Positions 52,054-61,227 of a stretch of 64,000 nucleotides of DNA are shown one piece after another. How positions within the stretch are numbered: the first letter of the stretch is position 1; the number at the start of each line of letters is the position of its first letter. The DNA comes from VRUE01 sp963708115 (GTDB taxonomy: Bacteria > Actinomycetota > Thermoleophilia > Solirubrobacterales > 70-9), in assembly GCA_963708115.1 (NCBI GenBank), contig CAVPRX010000002.1, positions 124,001 to 188,000 on the forward strand. Reading direction: 5' to 3'. Under the pieces are notes generated by a model, which saw only the letters and a list, made by a program, of their open reading frames with translations, was not told the origin of the DNA and made no database searches. The translations under genes were made by a program, and so were the position numbers.

Positions 52054-53094
52054 ATGGGATTCCTTAGCCGCAAGAACAAGTCCGCGCCCGTGCCGACCGT
52101 TGAAGAGCCGCACCCCATCATGGAGGAGTTGCAGGCTATGGAGGACGCCGTTCCCGTGAGACCGGCCGAGCCCGAGCCCGAGCCGGCTCCTCAGCCCGAG
52201 CCGGTGGTTGAGGTGAAGGTCCCCGACGAGCCCGACGAGCCCGACGAACCCGAACGCTTCATGCCGAGAGATTTGATCGCTCCGTCACGCCATGAAGCTG
52301 TCGTCGAGGAGCCCGTCGCCGAGGTGCCCACCAAGCACGCGGACGTCTTCGTCTTCGCCAACCAGAAGGGTGGCGTCGCCAAGACGACCACCACTTTGAA
52401 CCTCGCCGTCGCCTTCGCCGAGTCCGGGTACCGGGTCCTCTGCATCGATCTGGACCCGCAGGGGAACCTGACGATGAGCCAGGGAATCGATCCGGACAAG
52501 GTCGAGAAGAGCCTCTACGACGTGCTCGTCAACGACATGCCGATCAGCGAGATCATCCAGCACCGCGAGATCGACATCGCCGTCGCATCGATCGACCTGG
52601 CCGGTGCGGAGATCGCGATGAGCACCAAGATCGGCCGCGAGCGCTCGCTGGAGAAGGCGCTGAAAGAGGTCATCGGCAACTACGACTTCGTCTGCATCGA
52701 CACGCCGCCCAGCCTCGGGCTGCTGACGATCAACGCGCTGACCGCCGCCAACAAGGTGATCGTCCCCGTTCAGTGCGAGTATTTGTCGATGCGCGGACTG
52801 GTCCAGCTCCAGAACACGCTGAAGATGATCCAAGAGAACCTCAACCCCGAGGTGCGGATCGAGGGCATCCTGCCGACGATGCTCGACTCGCGCACGGTCC
52901 ACGCCAAGGAGGCGGTGGAGATCCTCGAAGAGAACTTCGGCGACCTCGTCTTCCGCTCACGCATCCGCAAGGCGATCAAATTTGCCGAGGCCCCGGTCAA
53001 AGGTGCCAGCGTGCTCAAGTACGATCCGCAGAGCAACGCTGCGGGTTACTATCGAGACTTGGCCGAGGAGGTTTTGGCACATGAGTCGGCGTAA
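52054..53094 (+). CDS. ParA/MinD-family ATPase with Pro/Glu-rich N-terminal extension
   Basis: 346 aa. Residues ~1-95 are an unstructured, strongly acidic Pro/Glu linker (EPDEPDEPERF). The ATPase follows with deviant Walker A NQKGGVAKTTTTLNLA (~108-120), LCIDLDPQGNLTMSQG, and CIDTPPSLGLLTINAL. It closely resembles chromosome-partitioning ParA (soj). No parB gene or parS-like site was noticed next to it. It lies 10 bp upstream of ftsZ, so a role in positioning division or DNA is plausible (inference). Confidence 0.9.
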   Translation: MGFLSRKNKSAPVPTVEEPHPIMEELQAMEDAVPVRPAEPEPEPAPQPEPVVEVKVPDEPDEPDEPERFMPRDLIAPSRHEAVVEEPVAEVPTKHADVFVFANQKGGVAKTTTTLNLAVAFAESGYRVLCIDLDPQGNLTMSQGIDPDKVEKSLYDVLVNDMPISEIIQHREIDIAVASIDLAGAEIAMSTKIGRERSLEKALKEVIGNYDFVCIDTPPSLGLLTINALTAANKVIVPVQCEYLSMRGLVQLQNTLKMIQENLNPEVRIEGILPTMLDSRTVHAKEAVEILEENFGDLVFRSRIRKAIKFAEAPVKGASVLKYDPQSNAAGYYRDLAEEVLAHESA

Positions 53095-53104
53095 GCGGGC
53101 AAGT

Positions 53105-54419
53105 ATGCGTGAGGGTCCCCTCTCGGATCTCTTCCGTGCCACCTCCGACGACGCCCCGCTCGATCCGCCTGAGGCGTCTGAGCCTTCCACCGAGCCCGAG
53201 CCTCCCGCCGATCCGAGAGAGCTCCGCCGAGCCGGAGACTCCTCCCGAGCGACTGAAACGGGTCTTCTCGGAGGAGCCGGCTCCCCGGGTCGAACCCCCC
53301 GCCGAAACCCCTCGCTACGGGCGAGAGGAACCTGAGTATGAGCCGCCCGGCAGTGGGGAGCCGCACCAGCCCGTCATCCGGGTTGTGGGAGTTGGCGGTG
53401 CCGGGGTGAACGCGGTCAACCGGATGGTCGACGCGAATGTGCCTGGGGTCGAGTTCATGGCTGTCAACACTGACCTTCAGTCGCTGCAGCTCTGCGTCGC
53501 CGACGTCACCGTCCACATCGGTGACGAGCAGACGCGCGGTCTTGGCGCCGGCGCCGACCCACAGGTCGGCCACCGTTCCGCCTTCGAGGAGCAGGACAAG
53601 ATCAAGCGCCTGCTCAAGGGATCCGACATGGTCTTCGTCGCCGCCGGCGCCGGCGGCGGCACCGGTAGCGGCGCCGCTCCGGTCATCGCCCGCCTCGCCC
53701 GTGAGGTCGGCGCGCTGACCGTCGGCATCGTCACCAAGCCGTTCAGCTTCGAGGGCTCGCGGCGCGGCGAGCAGGCCGGCAAGGGGATCGAGGAGCTGGC
53801 TGCAGAGGTCGACACCTTGATCGTCGTCCCCAACGACCGCCTGCTCGAGGTACTCGACCAGCACACCTCGATGGTCGAGGCATTCCAGGTCGCCGACGAC
53901 GTGCTGCGCCAGGGAGTGCAGGGAATCTCCGACCTGGTCACCCTGCCGGCGCTGATCAACCTTGACTTCGCCGACGTGCGGACGATCATGTCCGACGCCG
54001 GCCGGGCGCTGCTCGGGATCGGCATGGGCAGCGGCGAGGGCCGCGGCCTGCTCGCCGCCGAGAAAGCGATCTCTTCGCCTTTGCTGGAGACCTCGATGGA
54101 GGGCGCGCGGGCAATCCTGCTCTCGATCACCGGTGGTCCCGATCTCTCGCTGGTCGAAGTCAGCGAGGCCGCGAAGCTGGTCGGCGAGGCCGCCCACCCC
54201 GATGCCAACATCATCTTCGGCGCCAACATCGACGAGGAGCTGAGCGACCAGATCTGGGTCACCGTCGTCGCCACCCGCTTCGACGGGCAGACCACGCCGC
54301 GCCGCGCCGCCGAGCCGATGATTCGGCGCACCAAAGACACTGGCCGTGGCCGGCCCCCGCGCAACGAGAAGGCCGGCGAGCTGAGCTCGCTGGACGTGCC
54401 TGAGTTCCTCCCTGGGTAG
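53105..54419 (+). CDS. ftsZ: Cell division protein FtsZ, N-terminal extension shifted by one base
   Basis: Tubulin-like GTPase that forms the division ring. The core from ~53370 is complete: VVGVGGAGVNAVNRM, tubulin signature AGAGGGTGSGAAPVIA, NDRLLEVLDQ and NLDFADVRTIM, ending at SSLDVPEFLPG (a conserved C-terminal peptide). The N-terminus is in two frames. ATG 53105 gives MREGPLSDLFRATSDDAP..., a plausible extension, until ~53211. There GATCCGAGAG has one extra base relative to the frame that continues into the core (ESSAEPETPPERLKRVF). If the shift is real, translation could start at GTG 53109 in the core frame, giving a 436-aa FtsZ with an odd first ~35 residues. Confidence 0.9.
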
Positions 54420-54429
54420 CTCGCACGCC

Positions 54430-55936
54430 ATGACCGGCGTGGTCGCGGCGGGGCACCCTCTTACCGCCGAGGCGGGAGCCGATGTCCTGCGCGCCGGCGG
54501 CAACGCTGTCGACGCCGCGGTCGCGGCCGTCCTCGCCTCCTTTGCCGTCGAGAGTCCCCTGACGGGCTTCGGCGCCGGCGGCTTCATGATGGTCAGCCGC
54601 GGCGAGGAGACGGTCCTGGTCGACTTCTTCGTCGCGGCGCCCGGCAAGGACGGGACCGAACGCGGGGTGGAGCTTGCCGCCGTCCCGGTCCACTTCGATG
54701 AGGAGACCGTGCAGACGTTCTACGTCGGGCCGGCGTCCTGTGGCGTACCGGGGACCGCGGCAGGTCTGGAGTTGGCGCTGCAGCGGTTCGGCACGGCGCC
54801 GCTTGCCGAGTTGACGCGGGCCGGCGTGAAGCTTGCCCGTGAGGGCGCCCCGGTCAACGCCGAGCAGGCCTACATCCTCGAGATCCTCTGGCCGATCCAC
54901 CAGCGGCTGGATGAGACCAGGCAGCTCTACGCACCCGACGGACGGCCGCTGGGCGAAGGGGACGTCTTCCGCTTCCCGGAGCTGGCCGAGACGCTGGAAC
55001 GCTTCGGCGCCGAGGGCGCCGAGCCCTTCTACCGCGGCGAGGTCGCCGCTGCGCTTAGCGGCTACGTATCCGCACATGGCGGCACGCTGGGTGCCACCGA
55101 CCTTGCCGAGTACGAGGCGATCGAGCGCCAGCCGATCCGACGCCCCGTTCCGGGGCACCGAAGTCCTCACCAACCCGCCGCCATCCTCGGGCGGAATCCT
55201 GGTCGCCTACTCGCTCGGTCTGCTCGAGCGGCTGGGGGAGACGAGCGGCCCCGAGCAACTGGTCGCGGCGATGGGCGCAGCCAACAGCGCCCGCGGCGAG
55301 GAGTTTGCCGAAGGTCTCTACGGCGAGGGCTTGGAGGGGACGCTGCTCGACCCCGAGCGCCTCGATCTGAAGGCGGGCGATCTGCTCGGTTCCACCACCC
55401 ACATTGCGGTGCTCGACGGCGAGGGAATGTGCGCCAGCGTGACCTGCTCCAACGGCTCGGGCTCCGGCGTCCTCGTCCCCGGCACCGGGGTGATCCTCAA
55501 CAACATGCTCGGCGAGGAGGACCTCAACCCGCTCGGCTTCCACGCGATCGCCCCGGGGCGCCGTGTGCCCTCGATGATGGCGCCGACGGTGGTGCGTCGC
55601 GACGGCGAGATCGAGCTCGGCCTGGGCAGCGCCGGCTCCAACCGGATCCGCTCGGCGATCCTGCAGACGGTGGTGCGTGCGGTCGAGCAGGGCATGGGAG
55701 CCGGCGACGCGGTGCACGCGCCCCGCCTGCACTTCGAGCAGGGCGTCGTCCAGGCCGAGCCCGGGATCGACGAGGCAGCACTGGCGCGGATCGAGGCTCG
55801 CGGCATCCCGGTTCTGAGGCGGCCACGGATCAACCTCTTCTTCGGTGGCGTGCAAGCGGTCGCCCGCGATCGGACGACGGGCGCCCTGAGCGGCGGCGGC
55901 GATCCGCGCCGCGGCGGTAGCGTGGCAGTCGCATGA
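54430..55936 (+). CDS. ggt: Gamma-glutamyltransferase family enzyme, one-base shift in the middle
   Basis: About 500 aa when joined. The family opening (GVVAAGHPLTAEAGADVLRAGGNAVDAAVAA) starts at ATG 54430. The autoprocessing/nucleophile Thr lies in LGSTTHIAVLDGEG near 55395, followed by SNGSGSGVLVPGTGVILNNMLGEED. No signal peptide, so cytoplasmic. The frame changes at 55138-55142: ATCCGACGCC should read ATCCGCGCC to give RQPIRAPFRGTEVLTNPPPSSGG. After the shift the frame runs clean to 55936 and overlaps the next start (ATGA). It hydrolyses or transfers gamma-glutamyl groups, for example from glutathione-like thiols; the substrate here is unknown. Confidence 0.87.
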
Positions 55937-57054
55937 AGATCGATTTCGAGGCAGAGGGCCTGCTCGACGGCGTCGAGGGTGAGGCCCGGCAGGCGCGGTG
56001 TGAGCTGCTCGAACGTCTCGCCGGCGAAGGCGTGCCGCTGAAGGAGTTGCGCGAGGCGGTCGAAGGCGGGCGTCTGGCTCTGCTGCCGGTGGAGCGGGCG
56101 GTTGCCGGTGACGGCGCCCGCTACACGCCGCGTGAGGTGGCGGACAAGGTCGGCATCGACCTCGCGATCCTGCAGCGCACCAGCCTCGCCTTCGGCGTTC
56201 CCTATCCCGACCCCGACGAGCGCTCGGTGACCGAGGCGGACCTGGAAGCGGCGAGGAGGGTCAAGGCCTTCTACGACGCAGGCCTGCCCGAGGAGGGGAT
56301 GATGCAGGTCGCCCGCACGGTGGGAATGGCGACGGCGCGGATCGCCGAGGCAAACCGCGACCTGGTCATCCGCACGCTGATGCAGCCAGGCGATACCGAG
56401 CAGGACCTGGCGCTTCGCTTCGCCGCCGCCGCCGAGCACATGCTGCCGCTCTTCGAGCCGACCCTCTCCTACGCCTTCCGCGCCCACATGCTCGAGCAGA
56501 TCCGTCGCGATGTGCTCGGTGCCGGCGACATCGCCTCGGGGCAGCCAGGAACGGCAACCGACATCTCCGTCTGCTTCGCCGACCTGGTCGGCTTCACCAA
56601 GCTCGGCGAGCAGGTCGAGACCGAAGAGCTGGGCCTGATCGCCGGCCGTCTCGACGAGCTGGCGACGGCGGTGGCCGAACCGCCGGTGCGGCTGGTCAAG
56701 CTGATCGGCGATGCGGCGATGCTCGTCTCCACCGACGCTACGGCGATGGTCGAGGCAGCGCTGCGGATGGTCGAGGCGGCGGACGAAGAAGGCGACGAGT
56801 TCCCGCGCCTGCGCGCCGGCATCGCCGATGGCTCGGTGCACGTCCAGGCGGGCGACTACTACGGCCGCCCGGTCAACCTCGCCAGTCGCCTCACCGGAAT
56901 CGCCAAACCCGGCAGCGTCCTCCTCGACGCCGCGGCAAAGGCCGCGGCAGGGGAGGGCTTCGACTACTCCTACGCCGGTGAGAAACGCCTCAAGGGCTTC
57001 GACTCCCGCGTAAAGCTCTACCGAGTAAGAAGTACGGCACACACATCTAGGTAA
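55933..57054 (+). CDS. Class III adenylate cyclase with N-terminal regulatory domain (Rv1264-like)
   Basis: 373 aa, soluble. Residues ~1-190 resemble the autoinhibitory domain of mycobacterial Rv1264 (YTPREVADKVGIDLAILQRTSLAFGVPYPDPDE, LRVKAFYDAGLPEEGMMQVARTVG-type sequence). The cyclase domain (~205-365) has the metal Asp in FADLVGFTKLGE, the second metal Asp in VKLIGDAAMLV with its Lys, and the transition-state Asn and Arg in GRPVNLASRLTG. It makes cAMP; Rv1264-type enzymes respond to pH. The start overlaps the ggt stop; a terminator spans its own stop. Confidence 0.9.
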   Translation: MKIDFEAEGLLDGVEGEARQARCELLERLAGEGVPLKELREAVEGGRLALLPVERAVAGDGARYTPREVADKVGIDLAILQRTSLAFGVPYPDPDERSVTEADLEAARRVKAFYDAGLPEEGMMQVARTVGMATARIAEANRDLVIRTLMQPGDTEQDLALRFAAAAEHMLPLFEPTLSYAFRAHMLEQIRRDVLGAGDIASGQPGTATDISVCFADLVGFTKLGEQVETEELGLIAGRLDELATAVAEPPVRLVKLIGDAAMLVSTDATAMVEAALRMVEAADEEGDEFPRLRAGIADGSVHVQAGDYYGRPVNLASRLTGIAKPGSVLLDAAAKAAAGEGFDYSYAGEKRLKGFDSRVKLYRVRSTAHTSR

Positions 57055-57066
57055 CGGTATGTGTGT
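57039..57066 (+). terminator. Intrinsic terminator overlapping the cyclase stop codon
   Basis: ACACACAT (57039-57046) pairs with ATGTGTGT (57059-57066), followed at once by TTATTTTCT. The stop codon lies in the loop, so the left arm is coding. Confidence 0.65.
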
Positions 57067-57154
57067 TTATTTTCTAATTGCTGTTTGCTCATAAGTAACT
57101 GATTCATGCTACGGTCCCGCCGCGCTTGTCCGTCAAATAGGGAGTGGGGGATCG

Positions 57155-59449
57155 ATGAAGCTCAGTGTCTCTGTCCGAGTTGCTCTGCTTGCGTTTGCTT
57201 GCGCAGCGTTCATGTTTGCCTTCAGCTCTCCGGCTTGGGCGACGCACAACCGTTCGACCCAGCTCTCCTGGGCCGCCGGTGCGGAACCAGGTGAAGTCCA
57301 CTTCGAGATCACCTTCGTCGCTCGCCGAAGCTATTACGGCTCCCCGGAAATAGGAGAAACCATTGAAGATCCCTTGCTGGCCTTTGGCGATGGGCAGGCC
57401 ACCGTTCCCGCCCTCACCGTCACCGCGATTGACGGTGACACGATCTACACCCATGGGGAGGCGACCCACACCTACGTTGGACTAGGCCCGTACACCGCCT
57501 CCATTGGCAGCTGTTGTCGCCTTTCTGCGATCTCTGGTCACGTCAACAATGGCGACCTCAACTACCAGGTGCATACCCTCGTCAATCTCGAAAAGGCCAA
57601 CTCGAGCCCGCAGATTGCCGTGGCGCCGATCGTGTTCTGCCCGACCGCGGGCAGCTGCAGCTTCGCCTTCTCAGGCAGCGGCGCCGACCCCGGAAATCAC
57701 CTGCAGTGGAGGCTTGCGACTCCGACCGAGACCGGCGACTCGTTCTTCGTCCAGCCGGGCCCACCATTTGCTCCCAACGCGGCCACGGTCGACCCCACCG
57801 CGGGCCGGGTCACCTGGGACACCACCGGCGCGACGGTCAACTCCGTCGGCCCGACCTACTACTCGATCCAGGTCATCGCCGAAGAACTCAACTCGCAGGA
57901 CGAAACCGTCTCCGATACCGCCGGAGATTTCTTCATCGCTCTCGACGACGATCACATCGGGCAACCGGATTGCGATGACACCAACGCTAACGGCCTGGTC
58001 GACGACGACGCTGACGGGCTGTGCGACAACTGGGAGACCGACGGCATCGATTCCGACGACGACGGGAACATCGACATCTCACTGCCGGGAGCCGATCCGG
58101 AGCGGCAGGACGTCTTCGTGGAAATCGACTACATGAAAAGCCGCAAACCCCAATCGGATGCCCTTCAGGACGTCACTAAAGCATTTGCGGCTCACGGAAT
58201 CAGCCTGCACTTCTTCGTCGACGAGGAGGTTCCCTTCGCGCACGAAGTCGTCTTCGGCTCCGGCTGCTCACCGTCATGCCCGGCGGGAACGGTGGACTTC
58301 GACGACGTCAAGGAAAGCTACTTCGGCGCTTCCGGCGATCGCGCTTCGGTTAACAGCCAGCAGCGCCTCGACGCCCTCAGGTTCGCCTACCACTACATCC
58401 TGTACGCAAACGAGCTGCCGGGTAACCGGGGGATCAGCGGCGTTGCGGAGCTCCCTGGAAACGATCTCACGATCACGCTGGGAAGCTGGCGGACCTCCGG
58501 CGGATCGGGCCCGCCGAAACGGCGGGACGAGTCCGGCACGCTGATGCACGAGCTTGGCCACAACCTCTCTCTCCAGCACGGGGGTGGCGATCCGGTCAAC
58601 TGCAAGCCGAACTACCTGAGCGTCATGAACTACACCAGGCAGACCACCGCGTTCATATTGCCGCAGCTCGACTACTCGGATGCCGTGCTGCCTGCCCTGG
58701 ACGAGACCGATCTCAACGAGCTCCTCGGCGTGCAGGGCCCGAGCGGCGCGCAGGTCGTCTACGGGCCGGGAGTCCATATCGGCGGCTCGACCGGCGCGAT
58801 CGACTGGAACGGAAATAGCGGCCTGCAGAGCAGTGTGTCCGCCGACGTCAATCAGGTCCACGGCAAGTGCGATGCGAGTCCCGGAGACAACCTCGTGGGC
58901 TGGGACGACTGGGACAATCTGGCCCTGGCCTTCCAGGCGACCGCGGACTTCTCCGACGGAGTCCATTCCAGCGTTCTGCCTCAAGAACCCGAGGTGGCGG
59001 CCGAAGACGTGATCGACCTCGACGATGACGGCGACGGCGTGCCCAACATCAAGGACGTCTGCACCGCTGTCGGGGGGCCGTTGGCGAACGCCGGTTGTCC
59101 GTCAGCGGCCAGCGGGACCACCTCAGCGCCGCGTTCGGGGCCTACTCCGAGCTCCCGCCCCGGCCCGCCCGACACCCTGTTGCGCAACGCGAAGCTCAAA
59201 GCCAGGCGGCGAAGCGCCAGGTTCACGTTTGCCGGCTCGGGAGGAGCCTCGGGCCTCCTCGGCTTCCAGTGCAAGCTCGACCAGAAGCCGTTCAAGTCCT
59301 GCCGATCGCCGAAGAGCTACTCGAGCCTGACGCCCGGCTCACACGTCTTCCGGGTCCGAGCGGTCGACGCGCTCGGTCAGGTGGACCCGACGCCCGCCGT
59401 CAAGCGCTTCGCGGTCGCATCCGCGAAGCCGTCCCGCGGGAGGAAGTGA
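57155..59449 (+). CDS. Secreted metzincin-type zinc metalloprotease with Ca-binding repeats
   Basis: 764 aa. Signal peptide (ALLAFACAAFMFAFSSPAWA) then an N-terminal beta region (~30-265). Ca-binding thrombospondin-3-like repeats follow at ~270-305 (DDTNANGLVDDDADGLCD, DSDDDGNIDI). The protease domain has the full zinc motif HELGHNLSLQH near residue 465 and a Met-turn SVMNY ~25 residues later, the metzincin signature. A second Ca-type repeat (DLDDDGDGVPNIKDVC) lies near 630, and a C-terminal domain (FQCKLDQKPFKSC...HVFRVRAVDALGQVDPTP) ends in a basic tail. It should be extracellular and calcium dependent; substrates are unknown. GGGAGTGGGGG precedes the ATG. Confidence 0.87.
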   Translation: MKLSVSVRVALLAFACAAFMFAFSSPAWATHNRSTQLSWAAGAEPGEVHFEITFVARRSYYGSPEIGETIEDPLLAFGDGQATVPALTVTAIDGDTIYTHGEATHTYVGLGPYTASIGSCCRLSAISGHVNNGDLNYQVHTLVNLEKANSSPQIAVAPIVFCPTAGSCSFAFSGSGADPGNHLQWRLATPTETGDSFFVQPGPPFAPNAATVDPTAGRVTWDTTGATVNSVGPTYYSIQVIAEELNSQDETVSDTAGDFFIALDDDHIGQPDCDDTNANGLVDDDADGLCDNWETDGIDSDDDGNIDISLPGADPERQDVFVEIDYMKSRKPQSDALQDVTKAFAAHGISLHFFVDEEVPFAHEVVFGSGCSPSCPAGTVDFDDVKESYFGASGDRASVNSQQRLDALRFAYHYILYANELPGNRGISGVAELPGNDLTITLGSWRTSGGSGPPKRRDESGTLMHELGHNLSLQHGGGDPVNCKPNYLSVMNYTRQTTAFILPQLDYSDAVLPALDETDLNELLGVQGPSGAQVVYGPGVHIGGSTGAIDWNGNSGLQSSVSADVNQVHGKCDASPGDNLVGWDDWDNLALAFQATADFSDGVHSSVLPQEPEVAAEDVIDLDDDGDGVPNIKDVCTAVGGPLANAGCPSAASGTTSAPRSGPTPSSRPGPPDTLLRNAKLKARRRSARFTFAGSGGASGLLGFQCKLDQKPFKSCRSPKSYSSLTPGSHVFRVRAVDALGQVDPTPAVKRFAVASAKPSRGRK

Positions 59450-59451
59450 GG

Positions 59452-60369
59452 TCAGGCCGGCTTGCGGCCTGAGAGCAGCAGGTTGTAGAAGAGCTCTGCG
59501 GGGAGGTAGGGCTCGAGGACGCGGGTGTCGACCTTCTGCAGGGCGATGTAGCTGTTGAAGGCGAAGCGGCGCCAGCCCCAGGAGACCGAGTTCGGCTCGG
59601 CGCTTGACTCGACCGTGCGCAGGCCCCAGCCCCAGGCGTTGGCGAGCAGCTCCTCGCCGCCGACCCGTTGCCGCTCGAAGCCGCTGTCGCGCAGCAGCCG
59701 TCGCAGGTCGGCCGGGGCGAAGGCGTGGACGTCGACCTCGCCCTCGAGGGCGTGCCCGTTCGACTGCTCCATCTCGGGCACCGCGCGGGGGTCGGCACCG
59801 ACCAGGCGGCGCCAGGCGGGCGCGGCGATCATTCCGGCCCGCTTGGGTGCCGCCGCGAGACGGTCGCCGTAACGGGAAGGCTCACCGCAGAAGGCGATCG
59901 CACCGCCGGGGCGCAGCACGCGACGGAATTCGGCGAAGGCGCGCTCGAGGTCGGGGATGTGGTGCAGGACAGCGTGGCCGAAGACGAGGTCGAAGCTCTC
60001 GTCCTCGAAGGGCAGCTCCTCCGCCTCGGTCGCCACGGTCTCGGCTTCCAGGCCCAGTCCCGCGGCCGTCTCGGAGAGTCGCCGCAGCATTCCCGGCGAG
60101 ATGTCGGTCGCCGTCAGCCGTTCGATCGTCCCCATCTGCAGCAGGTTGAGCGAGAAGTAGCCGGTGCCGGAGCCGATCTCCAGCCCGTCGCCGAAACGGA
60201 GCCCGTCCGGACCACCGAGTGCCTTGGCGAGCTTCTGGCGCACCTGCTTCTGTCCGGTGGCGCCGAAGTCGATGCCCCACTTGGCGTCGTATTCGTCGGC
60301 GGCGGCGTCGTGGTAGCGGGTGTTGACGTCCTTGATGTGGTCGGGTGTGGCGGTGGGGGAGGCTGGCAT
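59452..60369 (-). CDS. Class I SAM-dependent methyltransferase
   Basis: 305 aa. Rossmann-type methyltransferase: motif I LEIGSGTGYFSLNLLQ (~55), an acidic residue after beta 2 (TATDISPGML), motif for the adenine side EELPFEDESFDLVFGHAVLHHIPD, and LRPGGAIAFCGEPS. The UbiE/Methyltransf_11 type; the C-terminal ~110 residues (AFNSYIALQKVDTRVLEPYLP) are longer than the minimal fold. Acceptor unknown. It is convergent with the metzincin gene (2 bp between stops) and divergent from the polysaccharide trio, sharing the operator-like repeat at 60395-60441. Confidence 0.85.
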   Translation of the reverse strand: MPASPTATPDHIKDVNTRYHDAAADEYDAKWGIDFGATGQKQVRQKLAKALGGPDGLRFGDGLEIGSGTGYFSLNLLQMGTIERLTATDISPGMLRRLSETAAGLGLEAETVATEAEELPFEDESFDLVFGHAVLHHIPDLERAFAEFRRVLRPGGAIAFCGEPSRYGDRLAAAPKRAGMIAAPAWRRLVGADPRAVPEMEQSNGHALEGEVDVHAFAPADLRRLLRDSGFERQRVGGEELLANAWGWGLRTVESSAEPNSVSWGWRRFAFNSYIALQKVDTRVLEPYLPAELFYNLLLSGRKPA

Positions 60370-60394
60370 CGGGGCGGGAACTCTAGCCGGAGGT

Positions 60395-60441
60395 CCGCGG
60401 TAGAGGTTTGGCTCGTTATGTGACTCAAACCTCTACCGCGG
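60395..60441. promoter_or_regulatory. 16-bp perfect inverted repeat between divergent methyltransferase genes
   Basis: CCGCGGTAGAGGTTTG (60395-60410) and its exact complement (60426-60441) are separated by 15 bp, a centre-to-centre distance of 31 bp, about three helical turns. It lies in the 96-bp gap between the two starts. That position favours a shared operator over a terminator. Confidence 0.6.
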
Positions 60442-60465
60442 TCGCTCCAATACGGTCCCTGCCGC

Positions 60466-61227
60466 ATGGAGCGCGAATACCTGCAGGAGAATCAGCCCCC
60501 CGGGGTGCCGCCGCTGCCGCTGACCGGTGAGCGGACGCTGCCCGACGTGCCCGAGGAGAACTACTGGTTCCGCCGCCACCTCGCCGTCTACGAATGGATC
60601 GCGGCGCGGGTCGCCGGCCGGCGAGTCGTCGACATGGCCTGCGGCGAGGGCTACGGCTCCGACGTGCTGGCCGCGAGCGCGGCGAGCGTGGTCGGGGTCG
60701 ACGCCAATCCGGAGGCCCACGAGCACGCGCGGCTGCGCTACGTCCGACCCAACCTGCGCTACGAGCGCGACCTGGTCGAGAGCTTCGCCGAGCCCTGCGA
60801 CGCGGTCGTCTTCCTGCAGACGATTGAGCACGTCCAGGACGCCGGCGCGATCCTTGAGCACTTCAAGTCGATGCTGGCGCCGGGTGGCGTGGCCTACGTC
60901 TCCACCCCCAACTTGCTGACGCTGGCGCCTCCCGGAGCGGAGAAGTCAGACAACCCGTGGCACGTGCGCGAGTACCGTGCGGAGGAGTTCCGGGCGCTCT
61001 GCGAGGACCACTTCGGGCGGGTCGAGCTGCTCGGGCTCTCTCACGCGCGCAAGCTGCGCGTCCACGAGATCGCGATCGGCCTGGGCTGGGACCACGTCCA
61101 CAAGGCGTTGCGGCTGACCAAGCCCTTCTACGATCGCTTCACCCCGGCGATTGCCGCCTCGGACTTCGCTCTGCGCGGTGACGATCTGGACCGGGCGCTG
61201 GACTTCCTGGCCGTCTGCCATGGCTGA
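60466..61227 (+). CDS. SAM-dependent methyltransferase of the Rv3030 type
   Basis: 253 aa. Motif I VVDMACGEGYGSDVLA (~55), DANPEAHEHAR, AVVFLQTIEHVQD, LAPGGVAYVSTPN. The N-terminal PLTGERTLPDVPEENYWFRRH and the position before GH57 and GT4 genes match mycobacterial Rv3030, proposed to methylate 6-O-methylglucose lipopolysaccharide precursors. Overlaps the next gene by 8 bp. The sugar specificity is inferred from context, not visible in the sequence. Confidence 0.82.
   Translation: MEREYLQENQPPGVPPLPLTGERTLPDVPEENYWFRRHLAVYEWIAARVAGRRVVDMACGEGYGSDVLAASAASVVGVDANPEAHEHARLRYVRPNLRYERDLVESFAEPCDAVVFLQTIEHVQDAGAILEHFKSMLAPGGVAYVSTPNLLTLAPPGAEKSDNPWHVREYRAEEFRALCEDHFGRVELLGLSHARKLRVHEIAIGLGWDHVHKALRLTKPFYDRFTPAIAASDFALRGDDLDRALDFLAVCHG

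Noticed and set aside
55318..57042. 574-codon frame opposite ggt and the cyclase
   Set aside because: Antisense to two recognisable enzymes; no similarity or signal of its own.
57078..57115. Promoter for the metzincin gene (TTGCTC with TACGGT)
   Set aside because: Spacing of 19 bp and a poor -10 make it unconvincing, although the AT-rich stretch here probably does hold the promoter.
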